Shown: positions 1 to 11,929 of the stretch, in pieces
Numbering within the stretch: position 1 is the first letter of the stretch
Layout of the letters: each line of letters opens with the position of its first letter
Position numbers and translations under genes: made by a program
Notes under the pieces: generated by a model
Seen by the model: the letters and a program-made list of their open reading frames with translations, nothing else
The model's database searches: none
What the model was told of the DNA's origin: nothing
NCBI GenBank assembly: GCA_963513935.1
Contig: OY740765.1
Coordinates: forward strand, 151,863,830-151,927,829
Direction: 5' to 3'
DNA length: 64,000 bases
DNA from: Aphrophora alni
Taxonomy: Eukaryota > Arthropoda > Insecta > Hemiptera > Aphrophoridae

Positions 1-689
1 GTTTATATGTAAGATATTTTCACTCAACATTTAACATTATTATTATTTTTCACAAGAAAGATCTCTTTCTAAAGATTAACTAAAATCCATCAATAATTTC
101 AATAGTTAACAAAAATAAAAAAAGCTTAATTTTGAAACTTAAATTATTAAATAAAAATTACAATTACCTTTAAACAATAAACATTATTGTGTAACTTTAA
201 AATGACCAGAAAAAAATTAAGCAACATTTCACCCCCCCCCCTCTTTATAATGTTTTATGTCATTTTACAAGACTATACATCGTTATCTCCCTGTCAGCCT
301 GAACAACCTTGTAGTGAAATGTACCAAAACTTTGTCTATGTATTTATTTTATTATTAATTAAAGACAAAAATAAACATAAATAAGTATTTTTTGTCTAAA
401 AGAAACGCCCATGAATTTAAACGAACAAATATCTATCGAGCAAAAATTTGCTAACTTCTAAATAAAGAGTTCACAATACCAAATTGAGACGTATATCTAA
501 CCTACTACCCCCCCTCCCATCACAACCTCTAGTTCACTAAACGTTAGTGCAAAACATTCATTTTAAATTCTCAACAGGAAACTGAAGAGACTGTGCCGGA
601 AGCTCGCCATGCTGGATATTATCAAACAAAATTTCGTAATTTTCAGCAATATACTATCTAGTTCAGTATTTGATCCGAGATAAATTTTG

Positions 690-1135
690 TATCTTATATC
701 AAGTGAAGTCGGAATAACAAAAATTGCAGAATAAGAAGTTAAATTTCATCGTTTCAGACCGAAGAGTTACTTCTAATCGTAATCTGTGAATTCCTATCCT
801 TCTCGGAACCTCCCCTATTGTGGAAGTTCCTATCCTCTTCCCGCGGACATTCATCTCCTGTAGGGAAGATACCTCTCTTCTCTTGAAATTAAATACTCGG
901 GTTAAAATATCTTTCATCAGGAAGGTCTTTGATGTTGGTTGGTTACGATTCTTTTTTTCTCTTCAACAGTTGTCTCCCCTCCTAAGTGAGTTAGCTCACC
1001 TCTTCACTGTGTCACCCGACTTTCCAGCATGCATTGCAGCCATGAATATTGCAAACACAGCAGTGTGTATTCAACCCCCAAAACAAATTATTACCCTTTT
1101 TAGGTCCCAGAAGGATCTCCCTAACGTATAATCAA
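690..1135. other. GC-richer patch of unknown nature, open on both strands
   Basis: This block is clearly less AT-rich than its surroundings. It carries a 103-codon open frame on + (820-1131) overlapped by a 72-codon frame on - (699-917). Neither translation is recognised, and overlapping frames in a GC-richer block are expected by chance. It could be a decayed transposon piece, a 5' UTR or promoter segment, or an unrecognised exon. Confidence 0.25.
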
Positions 1136-3223
1136 TGTCAAATATTAACAAAGATCTTGAAAGAGACAAATGAATAATTCTCGATAGTAATGTAACTTAC
1201 TTGTACCATAAAATTACATATTCATAAAGACTGAAATTAGTACAGTAAAAATAGATTTTTTAAATTCAAAAAAGTTTGTGTCAATAAAACTTTGAGAAAA
1301 TGGCTTAAAATACTTATTAATAAATCGATGAGTCACGAGTTCTCTAAAAAATCGTTTATGTATGGGGAGAGGGTGATGCAAAAGGAGTAAGCAATCATTT
1401 TTGTAATTGTCTCGTAAGGTATGAATTTCACACAAATATGTTTCATACAACTTTTAAGATCATAAAAATTTCCGATTTTCATTTCTTTACTCGTTTCGAT
1501 GTGATTAAAATTTTAGAGTTATGGCCTTTTAGATTTATTGTTTATACTACACTCAAGTTGCATGCACAACTTTTACGGGTAAATGTTAATATCTCAGACA
1601 AAATAATTCGTACCAAAAATTCCTAATATACGTATTTTAAATAATTTTATTAATTTTATTTTGAATCGTTATTTTCCTCTTTATGATGAAAATATACCAA
1701 GTTATGATGTTTTTTATTATTTACCAGGAAAATTAAAAAAAAAAAATGTTTCGGTATGTTGCATTGTAACTATTTATTATCAAAATAGCTTTAAATAGTA
1801 AATTAACCCTAAATCATAATACACCCTTCACCTCCTTGACTTTTTTCCCTAAACCAATCTCTGTTTTCTGTCTCTTCTTCATCTATTTTGTATCTCTCTA
1901 GATCTTGATGGACTACTTTAACCTAGAAAATCTTTGTTTTTCTGGCCTCTTGAAGGTTGATTGTTTTTTTTCCTAATATATTTGAGTACATAAAAATTTA
2001 GTCTTAGTTTCTTCCTAGTTGTCATTGTTTTTAAATATTTCCTTTTCATCTGTTTGTTTTGCTGCAGGTGGTCAGGGAATTCGTCGCTGTCTTTTAGGGG
2101 CCTAGAATCTTTCTTTAATTTTTTTCTCCGCCTTAGTTAAACCTTTCCTTGATACTGTTTTCACTGCGTAAAAAAGTTACAGCTTAACTACTGTTTTGTA
2201 GTGCCTAAATTTTGCGTGGTATAAAAATGACTGGGTTTTGACCTATTCTGAAAACTGTCTTTTTTGTCTACCTCTTTTGTCTTAACCATCTTTTCGTTGT
2301 TATCTGGAGTAATGATCTGTCATTAATAGTAAGTTATCACATAACCTTTTTTTAAATGTAACTTAAATTTAAATCAAAACTCTTAATAAAACAATAAAAC
2401 TTAAACTTACATGAATAACTAAAAATAACTGAGAATAATAAAACAAAAACTGTAAAATTATAACGTTTATAAAAATACCCTGAACCTTATTTCAAGTTAT
2501 AATATAATTAGGTAACCCACAAAAATCCTGTATTTGGAGTTACCGTCGGTGACTCAGACTATAAGAATCAGGTGGAGTCATTATTTTCAAAAACAAATAC
2601 TTGAATCCAAATATGGAATTAGTTCAATACAAAAACTGCGTCTAGAAGTAAATTTAGTTTATATATGGTTACACAAAAATTCCTGAATTTCAGTAACCTA
2701 TTTATATATATTTTTTTAATGTATATTGAATAGTTAATCATATTCTTATAGCGAACCGAAGTTTAATAATCTTGAAGTTTTAAACATAGCTAATATCCAC
2801 ACCAAACACTTGAACATCTTAGAAGATGTTGAAGTATAAAACAGTTTTAAAACTTTGTTGTAAGGCCTTGGAATTGTACGTTTGTTATAGGCTCTTTGTC
2901 TTCTGTACTCATTCTGTACGACCTTTGTATCCCCCCGACTTTGCATAAAATATTCTCAAGATAATAGATGCTTTAAAGGCCAGAAATGTAACTGTATAGA
3001 AAGAGGAAAAGTTGATTTCCTCCATATGTATTTAATAACCATTTTTATTTAAATATGATTTAAGGAACATCCATTTTACTTCCAGAAGTAAATGGTTAGT
3101 GAATTTGAGAGTTGTAATTTATAACTGTGTTAAATAAACAAATCATTATTAAACATTTTATTATAACAACAATAGATTATTCTTGAAACTGTATTAAATG
3201 AAAATAACTAACTTTAATAAACT

Positions 3224-3330
3224 GTGCAAAAACATTGCACAAACTTTCTCACTCACCCATGCCAAAAATCAATCAAAACTATTCGTCACCGCAATTGTCA
3301 GTTCGGTACTTGTTAATCAAATTTTAAAAA
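3224..3330 (+). repeat. Dispersed repeat family B copy
   Basis: It contains a short perfect hairpin, GTGCAA-loop-TTGCAC, followed by AAACTTTCTCACTCACCCAT. The same order recurs at 13481, 32577, 48046 and 61643 (+), and inverted near 48744, 52945 and 57111. About 60 bp after the hairpin this copy and the one at 48046 still share a TTGTCAGTTC stretch, so the unit is at least 100 bp. No coding capacity; class unknown. Confidence 0.6.
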
Positions 3331-3820
3331 TGAACCATGGTTCTTTTTTTTGTGCCGATTATTTCTAAATCCTAATATGTATTTACTTGTGATTTTGTAC
3401 ACGAATTTAAGCTATTTTCACATTTCAATAAAATGTAAAAAAATCACTATAGCCTGTTTTGATAAATTACGTCTTTTATAACATGGTCGATAATTCACGA
3501 ATCTATTTTTTTTTCTAAAGATAGTAAACAGTTTTGTGTAGATCCTTGTTTTACACTTCAGCCATATTTGATCAAAATCCTTATAGCCGATTTTGATTAA
3601 AATCGTAATTTCGTATTCTTTTTCTTATGGAAGTTATCCCTAAATTTTGAGATATCAAAAAATGAAAAAAAAGGCCACGGGATAGGGCTAAAATATACCC
3701 CAACATAGAAAATTTTATTACAATCACTATCACTCTACGCGTTTGGGCTGTAGAGCATTCTACATCGACTTTTTGACCTCGATCGATCACATGACTGTCT
3801 CTAAACGTCGTATATGAAAG

Positions 3821-4082
3821 TGAAAAGTATAGTTTCAAAAATATGTTTTATTTTACAACACATGTTCCTCGTTAAACATCATCAGGCAACTAATTGAAAA
3901 TAACAAAATCCAATATTTAACTATTTGTATAAATATAATATTCATAGTAATATTGTATATTATAATAATATTAAACAGAATGATGTTTATAGTTAGTTTG
4001 TGTAATTTATAATTAGCACACCCCATTGATGCATAACGTCGAATTTGAACAGTAAAAAATATTTGTGAAACTATACTTTTCA
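3821..4082 (-). mobile_element. Small inverted-repeat element with decayed hammerhead-like core (PLE-terminal type)
   Basis: A perfect 17-bp inverted repeat (3821-3837 and 4066-4082) encloses about 230 bp. Just inside the left arm, on the minus strand, an intact CTGATGA box is followed within about 12 nt by GAAC and then the palindrome ACATGT. The layout matches the two PLE copies at 59430-60041 and 62430-63511: inverted terminal piece, then core close to the arm. Stem II here is weak (GTT/AAC), so it is a decayed copy at best. Confidence 0.45.
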
Positions 4083-4395
4083 AGTTAATTATTTTGCTAC
4101 ATTAGGTTAAGAAATACATTTTTAAAACGAATTTCCTAATTAATATTACATTTAATGATATCTATTCATTAGGAATCAATATGTATTAAGTAAGAAATAT
4201 CAGTATATGTTGTTTTAAACCGGCCTTGTTTATAGTGAAACAATAAGGTTTGATTCTTTCGAATGAATAGATTCATAAATAACGATAATTCCAATAGGAT
4301 TATTAAAGATAAAAAAACATATATTCAACAAGACATAATATGATCCAACCAGTGGCACTTTCTCATATTACAATAAAGGTCAATTTCCTTCATTG

Positions 4396-4593
4396 ATATT
4401 ATCTTTCAGGGCTTTTGGAGAACAATGGAGGTGAATTCAATTTTCCGAAGAGGATGCCATTTAACTTGCAGACGTCTGCTGGATGCGGTACTCAGTGATG
4501 TAATAACATGACGGAGCACATTGTCATCTTGCCAAACATGTTTCATATAGATAGGTTTAATAAATATTTATTTTTATAATTGTAAAAAAAGTA
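4396..4593 (+). promoter_or_regulatory. Splice acceptor and 5' UTR exon with a short uORF
   Basis: A pyrimidine-rich tract ends in AG at 4408-4409, a good 3' splice site, so the UTR exon probably starts at 4410. Frame 1 is closed upstream by TAA at 4561-4563, which makes ATG 4594 the first in-frame start. An out-of-frame upstream ORF, 4425-4511 (28 codons), begins at the first ATG of this exon and ends before the main start. If transcribed as drawn, it could dampen translation of the main frame. Confidence 0.45.
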
Positions 4594-7500
4594 ATGGAAT
4601 CGGTCAAAACCGGATCAAATTCAGCCCCTAACTCTCCATGTTCATCCCCTCCACCAAATCCAACGTTCGATCTAGTAATCGGAGATTATATGGAGAGATT
4701 AGGTACACGTTTAGGTATATTAGAAACCGAACTTCGTTACGCATGGAGAGCTTTAGATTTATTATCTCAAGAATATATTAAAATGTGGGAAAGATTAGAA
4801 AAATTGGAAGTGTTATTATATGAACAACAAAGTGTGATATCACAGCTGATTGAATTCTACTCAGCTGTTGAAGGTGGTGAAACGGAAGGAGACAACTTTA
4901 GATTAGAATGTGTACCATCTAAGGAGATAGCAATTAGTTCGAATTTAGGTATATCACCATCAGCTGCGGCGATAATAACAGAGTTAAAACTAGACATGGG
5001 TGATGGTTTGAATTTACCAGATGAAGCGTTCTATAGGAGTTTAAATAACGCCTATCGGCATGATTTAGTTTGTCCTAGTAGTTCTGGGGCTGCATCAGGT
5101 GCTTCACAACTGGGTATGATTTGGGAAGAATCTGAAGAAGATTCGAACGGTAACGGTAAACGTGAAGATAAAGAACTAGAAAGTAAAAATTTAGAATCAC
5201 AAGAAGTGTTCAGTGCGTTAGATTATAAAGATTACCGTGGTAATTCACCGTGCGTTAGTGAACATGATTTAGTTCAACTTAGTCAGTTATCAACTATGGA
5301 TCAAGTTGCATTAGAAAAATTAAAAGAGTTAGATATATTAACAACGAAATTAAAAAAAGATTCACAAAATTTAAAAGAACTACAAGATCGTTTGTTAGCG
5401 GATTCGCCGAAACACCAGTTTACAACTGATACGACAGATATTTCCGGGATAAACATTCGCGAAGAAGATACACATGAAATCGATGAACAATTACGTCGAA
5501 TTTACGCTGAAACTGAATTGGACAGTTGGAATTATAACACCGCAACAAGAGATTTAACTGAAATTTTAATACTGTCAGGTGTAACTACGTCTAATTCAGT
5601 TCCAAGATTAGATAACGTAGGATTTATATCGTCACCTTCTTCGCCTAGAAGATACGATGTGTATTCATCCGCTAGTAGATTACCAACGAATGATTTAGGA
5701 TCACATAGATCGTTACCGATCTCACCTAAATCGGAAAGGTATAATTTTCAAAGTGACACAGCTTACACGTCAACTGTTATAGATTATACTAACGAAAGAG
5801 TATCACCTACGCCGTCATTGGTACGTACAAGGCAAGACGGTTACATTGGAACGCCTTCGAATATTGAATTACCTGAAACGACATTTAACCAACCTAGTAG
5901 TCCACCACCACCTGCGCCTAAAGATTCAAACGTTTATTTAATACCAGATCACATTGAAAATAGATTCGATTCAACGTTAAACACGTCGACAATAACGTGC
6001 GAACAGGGTAGATTAAGTCCCCGCACACCACATTCACCAAAATCTCCAAGAACGTCACCTAAACACATAGTAAAATCAACATCGACCAATATAGTTACAG
6101 CCAAGTCAGATTCAGGTTTATCTTCAATGAGTGGTTGGAGTAGTTTAGAAAAATCTCCGGGATCTCCAACTAAATCAAATTCTAAAACACCGACATCGTA
6201 CGCTAGTGAAAATTTGGTCCACATTGGTCGAATATCACAACAACATCCTATACCTAGATATCCTGCACCTCCAATGACAACCTATGATTATCCTGGATAT
6301 CCTACACCCCCACCTCCAACCACAACCTACGATTATCCTGGATATCCTGCAGCGCCACCTCCAACAACAACCTACGATTATCCTGGATATCCTGCAGCGC
6401 CACCTCCAACAACAACTTACGATTATCCTGGATATCCTGCACCGCCACCTCCAACAACAACCTACGATTATCCTGGATATCCTGCACCACCAAATTCAAC
6501 AACAACCTACGACGTACAGAACTATCCTTATAATGAAGAATATTTGCAAAATCATCTACTACCTGGTGGTCATAAAGTAACATCATTCACTCCAGTAAAA
6601 ACGCCAACAATGCCAATTGATTCTGAATCGTCTTTTGTACCCCCTCCAGCACCGGATACGAATTCAAAACGTAAAAATCGATATGAATACACTACAACAA
6701 TCGATTTTGTTTATCATAACGAACAACCTGCAATATATTCAGTCGCTGGTAGTCACAGACAAGCTTTTACATCGGTTTATACAAGCGGTGCATCAAATTA
6801 TATTCCAAATACGACTGTATCAAGCGTTCCTGATTTAATTGGTCCTCATGCAAGTCAAGATCAATATAGTAGTTCATCATCATCTAGTTATCAAAGAAGT
6901 CAATCAACTAGTTCTTATCCCACTCCGACGCATAAAAAGACATTAACTCGCGTATATTCAACAGGATCTGTTCCTAATACAACAAGTATTTCAAATTTAG
7001 AAGGATATAAAACAGCAATGTACAGAACAATGTTCCCTACTGGTAACATAACCGACGCTTTATCGTACTATCCAACAAATACTTTTGATGGTCAAAATAG
7101 AACTGAGTTTCAGAAAGAATGGGAAGAACCAACAAGAATGGTACGAGATGCCACGTCTAGTACCATAAAGAGTGAAATGTACGATGCTCGAGGGTATGAT
7201 CCAAGGTGTTATCCTAATAGAGCCGTTCAAAGAGATTCAGACTACAGTGAATATGATTTAAGGAATAAGAGTATGATTGATATTTCTGATCAACAATATT
7301 ACGATCCGAGTAGTGTTATCGTATCACAATCAGGATACATTTCAATATCTGCGGACATCAAAGATCCGCAGGTTGATAAATCTAAAAAAAGTAAAAGAAG
7401 TAGTGGTTTAAAATCAGCTATGAGCAGTGTTAGTAATTGGTTACCTGACATTCACTTACCTAAAAGGCATAGATCGTACTCGTTACCTACAGGTGTTCGT

Positions 7501-9462
7501 AGAGAAGATTTAGATTTGTCTAGAGAAGTTGGTAAAAGAACATCAAGTCAAAGAAGCAAACCAGTCATAAATAGAAAAAAGAAAAAACATCCGTTAGTAA
7601 CAACAGTATCGGAAATTTTACATAAAGCAAAACGAAGACATCAACCACCACATTCAATGTCAGATCCGGAACAATCTGAAACAGAATGGAGTGGGCGACA
7701 AAGCGGTGTATCTGAAGATAGTGAAGATAGCGTTTTCTCGGATATTCCTCACGATATGTTTTCAAAAGTACAAAGTGGTAAAGTTCAAAGATCAAACACG
7801 TTTCAACCGACAACATCACAGGATTTTTCTGAACCTGTTACAGAGCCAATAGAACCAATATCAAACGTTGAAGAGAACGCAGCATATTACGAAGAAGAAA
7901 CACCGCTGTTTGCGACAGTTGGTGAAGCTAAAAAACAAGCATCGACTAGTGACGAATCAGGTGATGGTATGCAATTTCCACCAGTGACTTTAGGAGGTGC
8001 ATCTAGGGAATTTGCTGTATCAAGAGCTTTGGGTAAATATAGACGTAGACAATCTACATCGATAGATGAACCTGAAGAATCAATTAAACACGACGAACCA
8101 ATAACTGTTATTACACAAGACGAAGAAGAAGAAGAACTAAGAAGAAATGAAATATTTGAAAGGATAAGTTCTGAGGAAAACAATAAACAGTATCAACAAG
8201 AGGAAGTTTACATTGATGGTAGTCCTGTTTCTAAAATGCATTCAAGGCATCATCCTCCAAGACATCAAGCTAGTTTAGAAATACCGTGGGGTGGACGTGG
8301 TTCAGGTGATACTGATGATGATAATCGTAGTACACATTCATGGAGAAGTACTTCTAGAGTATCATCGAGAAGACAAAGTACGGAAGATAGTATTGATAGT
8401 GAAGATGAATGGTATTGTTACGAACTTAGAAAATTGGAAGAACTCGAAAGACAATCTAGAATGGAAGCGGAAATGCCTATAGAAGAATTATACGAACCTG
8501 AAGAAGATGTAAAGGAAAGAATGAGTTTTGTTTTAAGAGAACTTAGATTAAAAGTTAGGAGGAATGATGAAAGAGATGATGTTATTAATCTTAGAAGAGG
8601 TAGCATTGAATTAAGAACGAGACGTGATAGTTATGAAAGGATAGACGATGTACCCAAGGAAAGATTTGAAAGAGAGTCGAGACGTGGGAGTTATGAGAAA
8701 AATGTAGTGGAAAGAAGAGGGAGTTATGAAGGAATGGATAGAGAGAGGAGAGATAGTTTTGAAAGACACGGGGAACATCGTAGAGGGAGTCACGATAGGA
8801 GAGGTAGTTTAGAAAAACCTGATGTTGAAAGTAGACGAGGGAGTTACGGAAAGGATCCTAAATTAAATAGTACTTTTAATGAGAGAGTTAGAGAAATTGG
8901 TAAAATTGAACCGTGGGATGAGCCAGTTAAGAAAGACAAATATGAGGAAATACCAGAACCATCTTCAGGTGATACTAGTGGTCCTGATAGTCCGCATCAA
9001 AGCATGGATGATATTAATGTCGAAGAAGAAGTTATCGAAGAAGAACTTGCGTTAATGAGAAGAAGTTCGAGTGGATCGACTTTAAGACAAAGTGAAAAAC
9101 ATTTTTCTGGATCTGTTAGTAGAGAAGGTTCGCTGAGTGTACCACCGAGTGAAGTGTCCGTTAGTTTACCAGAAGGTTGGGATACTGAAGAAACAGCAAC
9201 GGTGCGGGAAGGTTCGGTCAGTGTACCCGTGAGTGAAGAATCTAATAATGTCGATCTTGGTCCCGGAACCCCGTCTTTGCCGAGGTTTAAATCCGACGAA
9301 GATGAGAAGTTAGTGAGTATTGGGAAAGATGAACCGGCCGGAAGAGATGCGTCCGGACCTCAGGGTAGTAAATGGAAGTTGTTGAAGGCATTGAAAGAAA
9401 GGAAGGCGGAGAAGAAGATTCAGGAGGCAGCGCAAGCAGAATCAGCTGCAACTGCGACCGCA
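4594..9462 (+). CDS. Giant N-terminal exon of a large scaffold protein, probable Unc-13/Munc13-type presynaptic protein
   Basis: This is an uninterrupted 1,623-codon exon ending in a phase 0 donor (GCA|gtgagt). Residues 1-25 are Ser/Pro-rich. Residues 30-89 form a Leu/Trp/Glu-rich predicted coiled coil, and a second short coiled coil spans about 235-270. Long Ser/Thr/Pro-rich disordered stretches follow, with a 15-residue YDYPGYP tandem repeat at about 556-644. A basic segment lies around 930-1010, acidic and helical stretches around 1170-1185 and 1275-1327, and eight RRxS sites at 1334-1417. The last 35 residues contain the basic helix GSKWKLLKALKERKAEKK. No catalytic or membrane domain is visible. 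From memory, the C-terminal helix, and the NGTTGSESGG peptide of the candidate next exon, resemble the region preceding the C1 domain of insect Unc-13, a vesicle-priming factor at active zones. This exon would then be an isoform-specific N-terminus. The identity is inference; the exon itself is near certain, since its codon usage and length are far outside chance here. Confidence 0.9.
6259..6525 (+). repeat. 45-bp in-frame tandem repeat coding a 15-residue Pro/Tyr unit
   Basis: Five full 45-bp units (6301-6525) are preceded by a 42-bp degenerate one. The unit codes for P-[AT]-P-P-P-T-T-T-Y-D-Y-P-G-Y-P with small variations, and the last unit has decayed to YDVQNYP. The middle units are nearly identical at the DNA level, which implies recent expansion or conversion. 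The YPGYP and poly-Pro composition suggests a flexible, possibly SH3/WW-binding segment (inference). Confidence 0.95.
8593..8844 (+). other. Cluster of eight R-R-[G/D]-S motifs in the giant exon
   Basis: Residues 1334-1417 contain RRGS at 1334, 1363, 1374, 1396, 1402 and 1414, and RRDS at 1343 and 1385. Most are followed by Y, F, L or H. R-R-x-S is the classical PKA-type basophilic kinase consensus. The intervening Glu/Arg-rich spacers vary in length, so this is an irregular amplification rather than a strict tandem array. Confidence 0.85.
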
Positions 9463-9557
9463 GTGAGTATTTTGTTTTTGTGTGTAAATTGTTATAAACG
9501 ACTTGTAGATTTTTACTAGATTGTTTTATTTTATCAGTAGAACAATAGTTGAATAAA
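9463..9557 (+). promoter_or_regulatory. 5' splice donor and possible intronic read-through terminus with poly(A) signal
   Basis: The donor gtgagtat starts at 9463. If it is not used, the frame continues 18 codons (VSILFLCVNCYKRLVDFY) to TAG at 9517-9519, and AATAAA follows at 9552-9557. That layout would permit a truncated 1,641-residue product by intronic polyadenylation. AATAAA is frequent in such AT-rich DNA, so this is only a possibility. Confidence 0.4.
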
Positions 9558-9754
9558 ATAAGACAAAAAAAAATCACTTTTTGTTTAGGTTGTGAATTTT
9601 ATTACTTAGGGACTTTTAAAATTCCACAAAACATTTCACCATATTTAGAGGTGAGTGTAATATGGTGTTAATAATTTAAGATCAGATATGTCACTTTTAT
9701 ATAATTTAAAATTTTCTCTGTTTCTCTAACTGTTACGAAAATTGTTCTTACATT

Positions 9755-10160
9755 TCAAAGAAAATAAGACGAGTTCAAAGTTGATTTGTCAATTTAATGA
9801 GTTGTTACATAACCTCATAATTTACACATGCGTATTTACCACAATTAAGTATAAAAATTATTGATTGATTTTAATAAAACTTTAGGAAAATGTGTTCGTT
9901 ATAAGGATTTACAACCCCGCTAAATTTCGTGTCAAAATATTTTAAACATAATTAAGTGATTTAAAAAAAATAGAAATTTTGTGAAAAATATGCCAAAAGT
10001 ATGTACAAAATTGAATTTTCTTTTAACTCATAGTTTATAAAATTATTATTTAGCTTGTGTTTTCGTATTTGAAATAGATTTTTTTTTTAAATCTTCGTAA
10101 GAAGTATTTTCCCTCAAGATTCAATAAAATCTGTCAATAATTTCTATTACTTATAGTTAA
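9755..10160 (+). repeat. Dispersed repeat family C copy
   Basis: The order 'TTCAAAGTTGATTTGTC ... GTTACATAAC ... ACACAT ... TTTTAATAAAACTTT ... TCAAAATATTT' recurs at 36950-37090 and 56880-57060 (+), and inverted at about 37190-37400. The spacing of these blocks is conserved between copies. Ends are not defined and no open frame spans the unit. Likely a decayed transposon. Confidence 0.5.
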
Positions 10161-10276
10161 ATATTAATTGTTTAAGATAGGCATGTTTAAACAGATACTA
10201 AAATGACTGATATTTGAGATTATCTATCAAATCACTCAATAAACCTCAAACCCAACTCAATTTCTGTTCAAAAACT

Positions 10277-10280
<4 letters not shown>

Positions 10281-10310
<30 letters not shown>
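10281..10310. repeat. Poly(T) run, 30 nt
   Basis: Uninterrupted T tract. Similar runs occur at 11072-11092, 15837-15854 and 26132-26152, and a poly(A) run at 51836-51866. Some may be tails of minus-strand retroposed sequences; I could not assign any. Confidence 0.9.
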
Positions 10311-10312
<2 letters not shown>

Positions 10313-11138
10313 TAAAGAACAAATTTGTCCATAATTACTATTTCGTAAGAAGTGTAGAACGGAGATGTACCTATTTTTTTAAAAATCCGAATTAAGGTAC
10401 TGCAAATTTATTTGCAACTTAAAATACTGCAACTTAAATTGTTGATCCCCAAATTACGCTCACAACCAATAGGGACAAAATGTTTGTGAAACGTTACAAT
10501 ATTGCAACACCAAAGCAATAAAATTCCCCCACAACAAAAGTATTTTGAGTCTTATTTACTTGACTATTGCTAATTTGTAAAAAAGGAAAACCATTCTACA
10601 AATATATGTATACTTCTCTCTCAGCAGGTCTTTTAATCCATTCAGCTTATGATTAATATAAAAATCGTAGAGACAACTCTTTTTTTTTTAATTGTTGTTT
10701 TTGTCGTACAATAATAATATCACATTTATTTAATTTAAAATCAAACTGTCATTTAGGGTTCTGATAAAATTGCTGCAAAAAACTGACCAAAAGTGATTAT
10801 TTTTTGTTTTCCTGTATGTTTTAGAGAAAATAATTACATTAGGAAATTGGTAGAGCATATACTTTGCAATAAATATTTATTTAGGATCTTAAATTTGAAT
10901 TTTCAGAACAGGTAAAGAGTAAATAATTATCCAAAGTTATTCGCCATAAGCGATAATATGCAAAACAGCACTGTAGCAACAATAAAACAAAAATAAAGAA
11001 TTGCAAAGACTTTCTCATGTCAAGGTATTCCATGCAATTCGTGAAAAGCAAACGCATGATGTAACAAGTAATTTTTTTTTTTTTTTTTTTTTGTCGTTGA
11101 AACAACAAAAAGCTTAAAAACTTTTCGGTCATCAAACC

Positions 11139-11345
11139 TTATAAGAAAAACAATAAAAGTAAAAACACCGTAGCCCTCGAATACTCTAATAGTGTCAGGG
11201 TCGAAAGAGAAAAACCTAATAGGAAAAATAAAAGAGAGGGGTCTAACCCAAGACTACATAAGTAAGGTGTAGATCCAGCTACAAAATTTCCTCCAGAAAG
11301 ATCCTTGAAATTGCTACTCCAGCACCTACTCACTATCATGAGCCC
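11139..11345 (+). repeat. Dispersed repeat family A copy
   Basis: It shares the family A block order: CTCTAATAGTGTCAGGGTCG, then AAGAGAGG, then AGACTACATAAGTAAGGTGT, then AGATCCAGCTA, then GAGCCCTGAGTGTTAGGGCA. Singletons of both orientations are scattered through the window, and a tandem cluster lies at 17040-17900. Confidence 0.6.
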
Positions 11346-11929
11346 TGAGTGTTAGGGCAAATAAAGAGAAAGGAAAATTTGTCAGTTATTTTAAGGATAT
11401 TCTAATTTATTTTTTATTCTTATTCTCATTTATAAAATGAACAACATGAAAATTGACTGATAAATTATACTACAAGAGCAACCTTTCAGTCAGGCAAATG
11501 ATTTTTTCCCAGCTGCAACTGAAATATACATTTTTGAACCCCAAATAGGTGGTTTTTGTTTTTAAAAACATATTTCTACAGCTTTTAGCTAAACATGTTT
11601 TTCTAAACCTTATTTAGAATAAGTTATTAAGTAAAAACAAACAAAAATAACTTATAATAATTTTATCACGGAATTAATTTAGGAGCAAATGTTATATTCT
11701 TATTCTATGACAAAACCACATGTTTATAAATAACGAAATGTTATCTACTTATTTTTCACTTTCAGAACTTTTCATCGTAAGTAAACTAGATTATTGCGTT
11801 ATCGCTTTACAGCGCCTTGTTTGTATAGGCTACAGAATGAGTTAATGGCATTCTTATTTGCCTTATATTTTAAATTTCCTATCAGTAATACTGAAAATAT
11901 ATTTTTCGCTAAAAGAAAAATTTACCCAG

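Larger units (their letters stand above)
1..4409. other. Upstream flank, no supported gene
   Basis: AT-rich non-coding DNA upstream of the giant exon. All open frames are short and composition-driven. It contains a GC-richer patch (690-1135), one copy of repeat family B (3224-3330), a small inverted-repeat element with a hammerhead-like core (3821-4082), and short homopolymers. A promoter or first 5' UTR exons of the + strand gene could lie here or further upstream. I see no diagnostic TATA/initiator combination that I would defend. Confidence 0.6.

Noticed and set aside
5949..8793. Several open frames of 60-100 codons in other frames across the giant exon (for example 6302-6586 on -, 6284-6580 on +)
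   Set aside because: Shadows of the coding exon, including translations of the 45-bp repeat in wrong frames.
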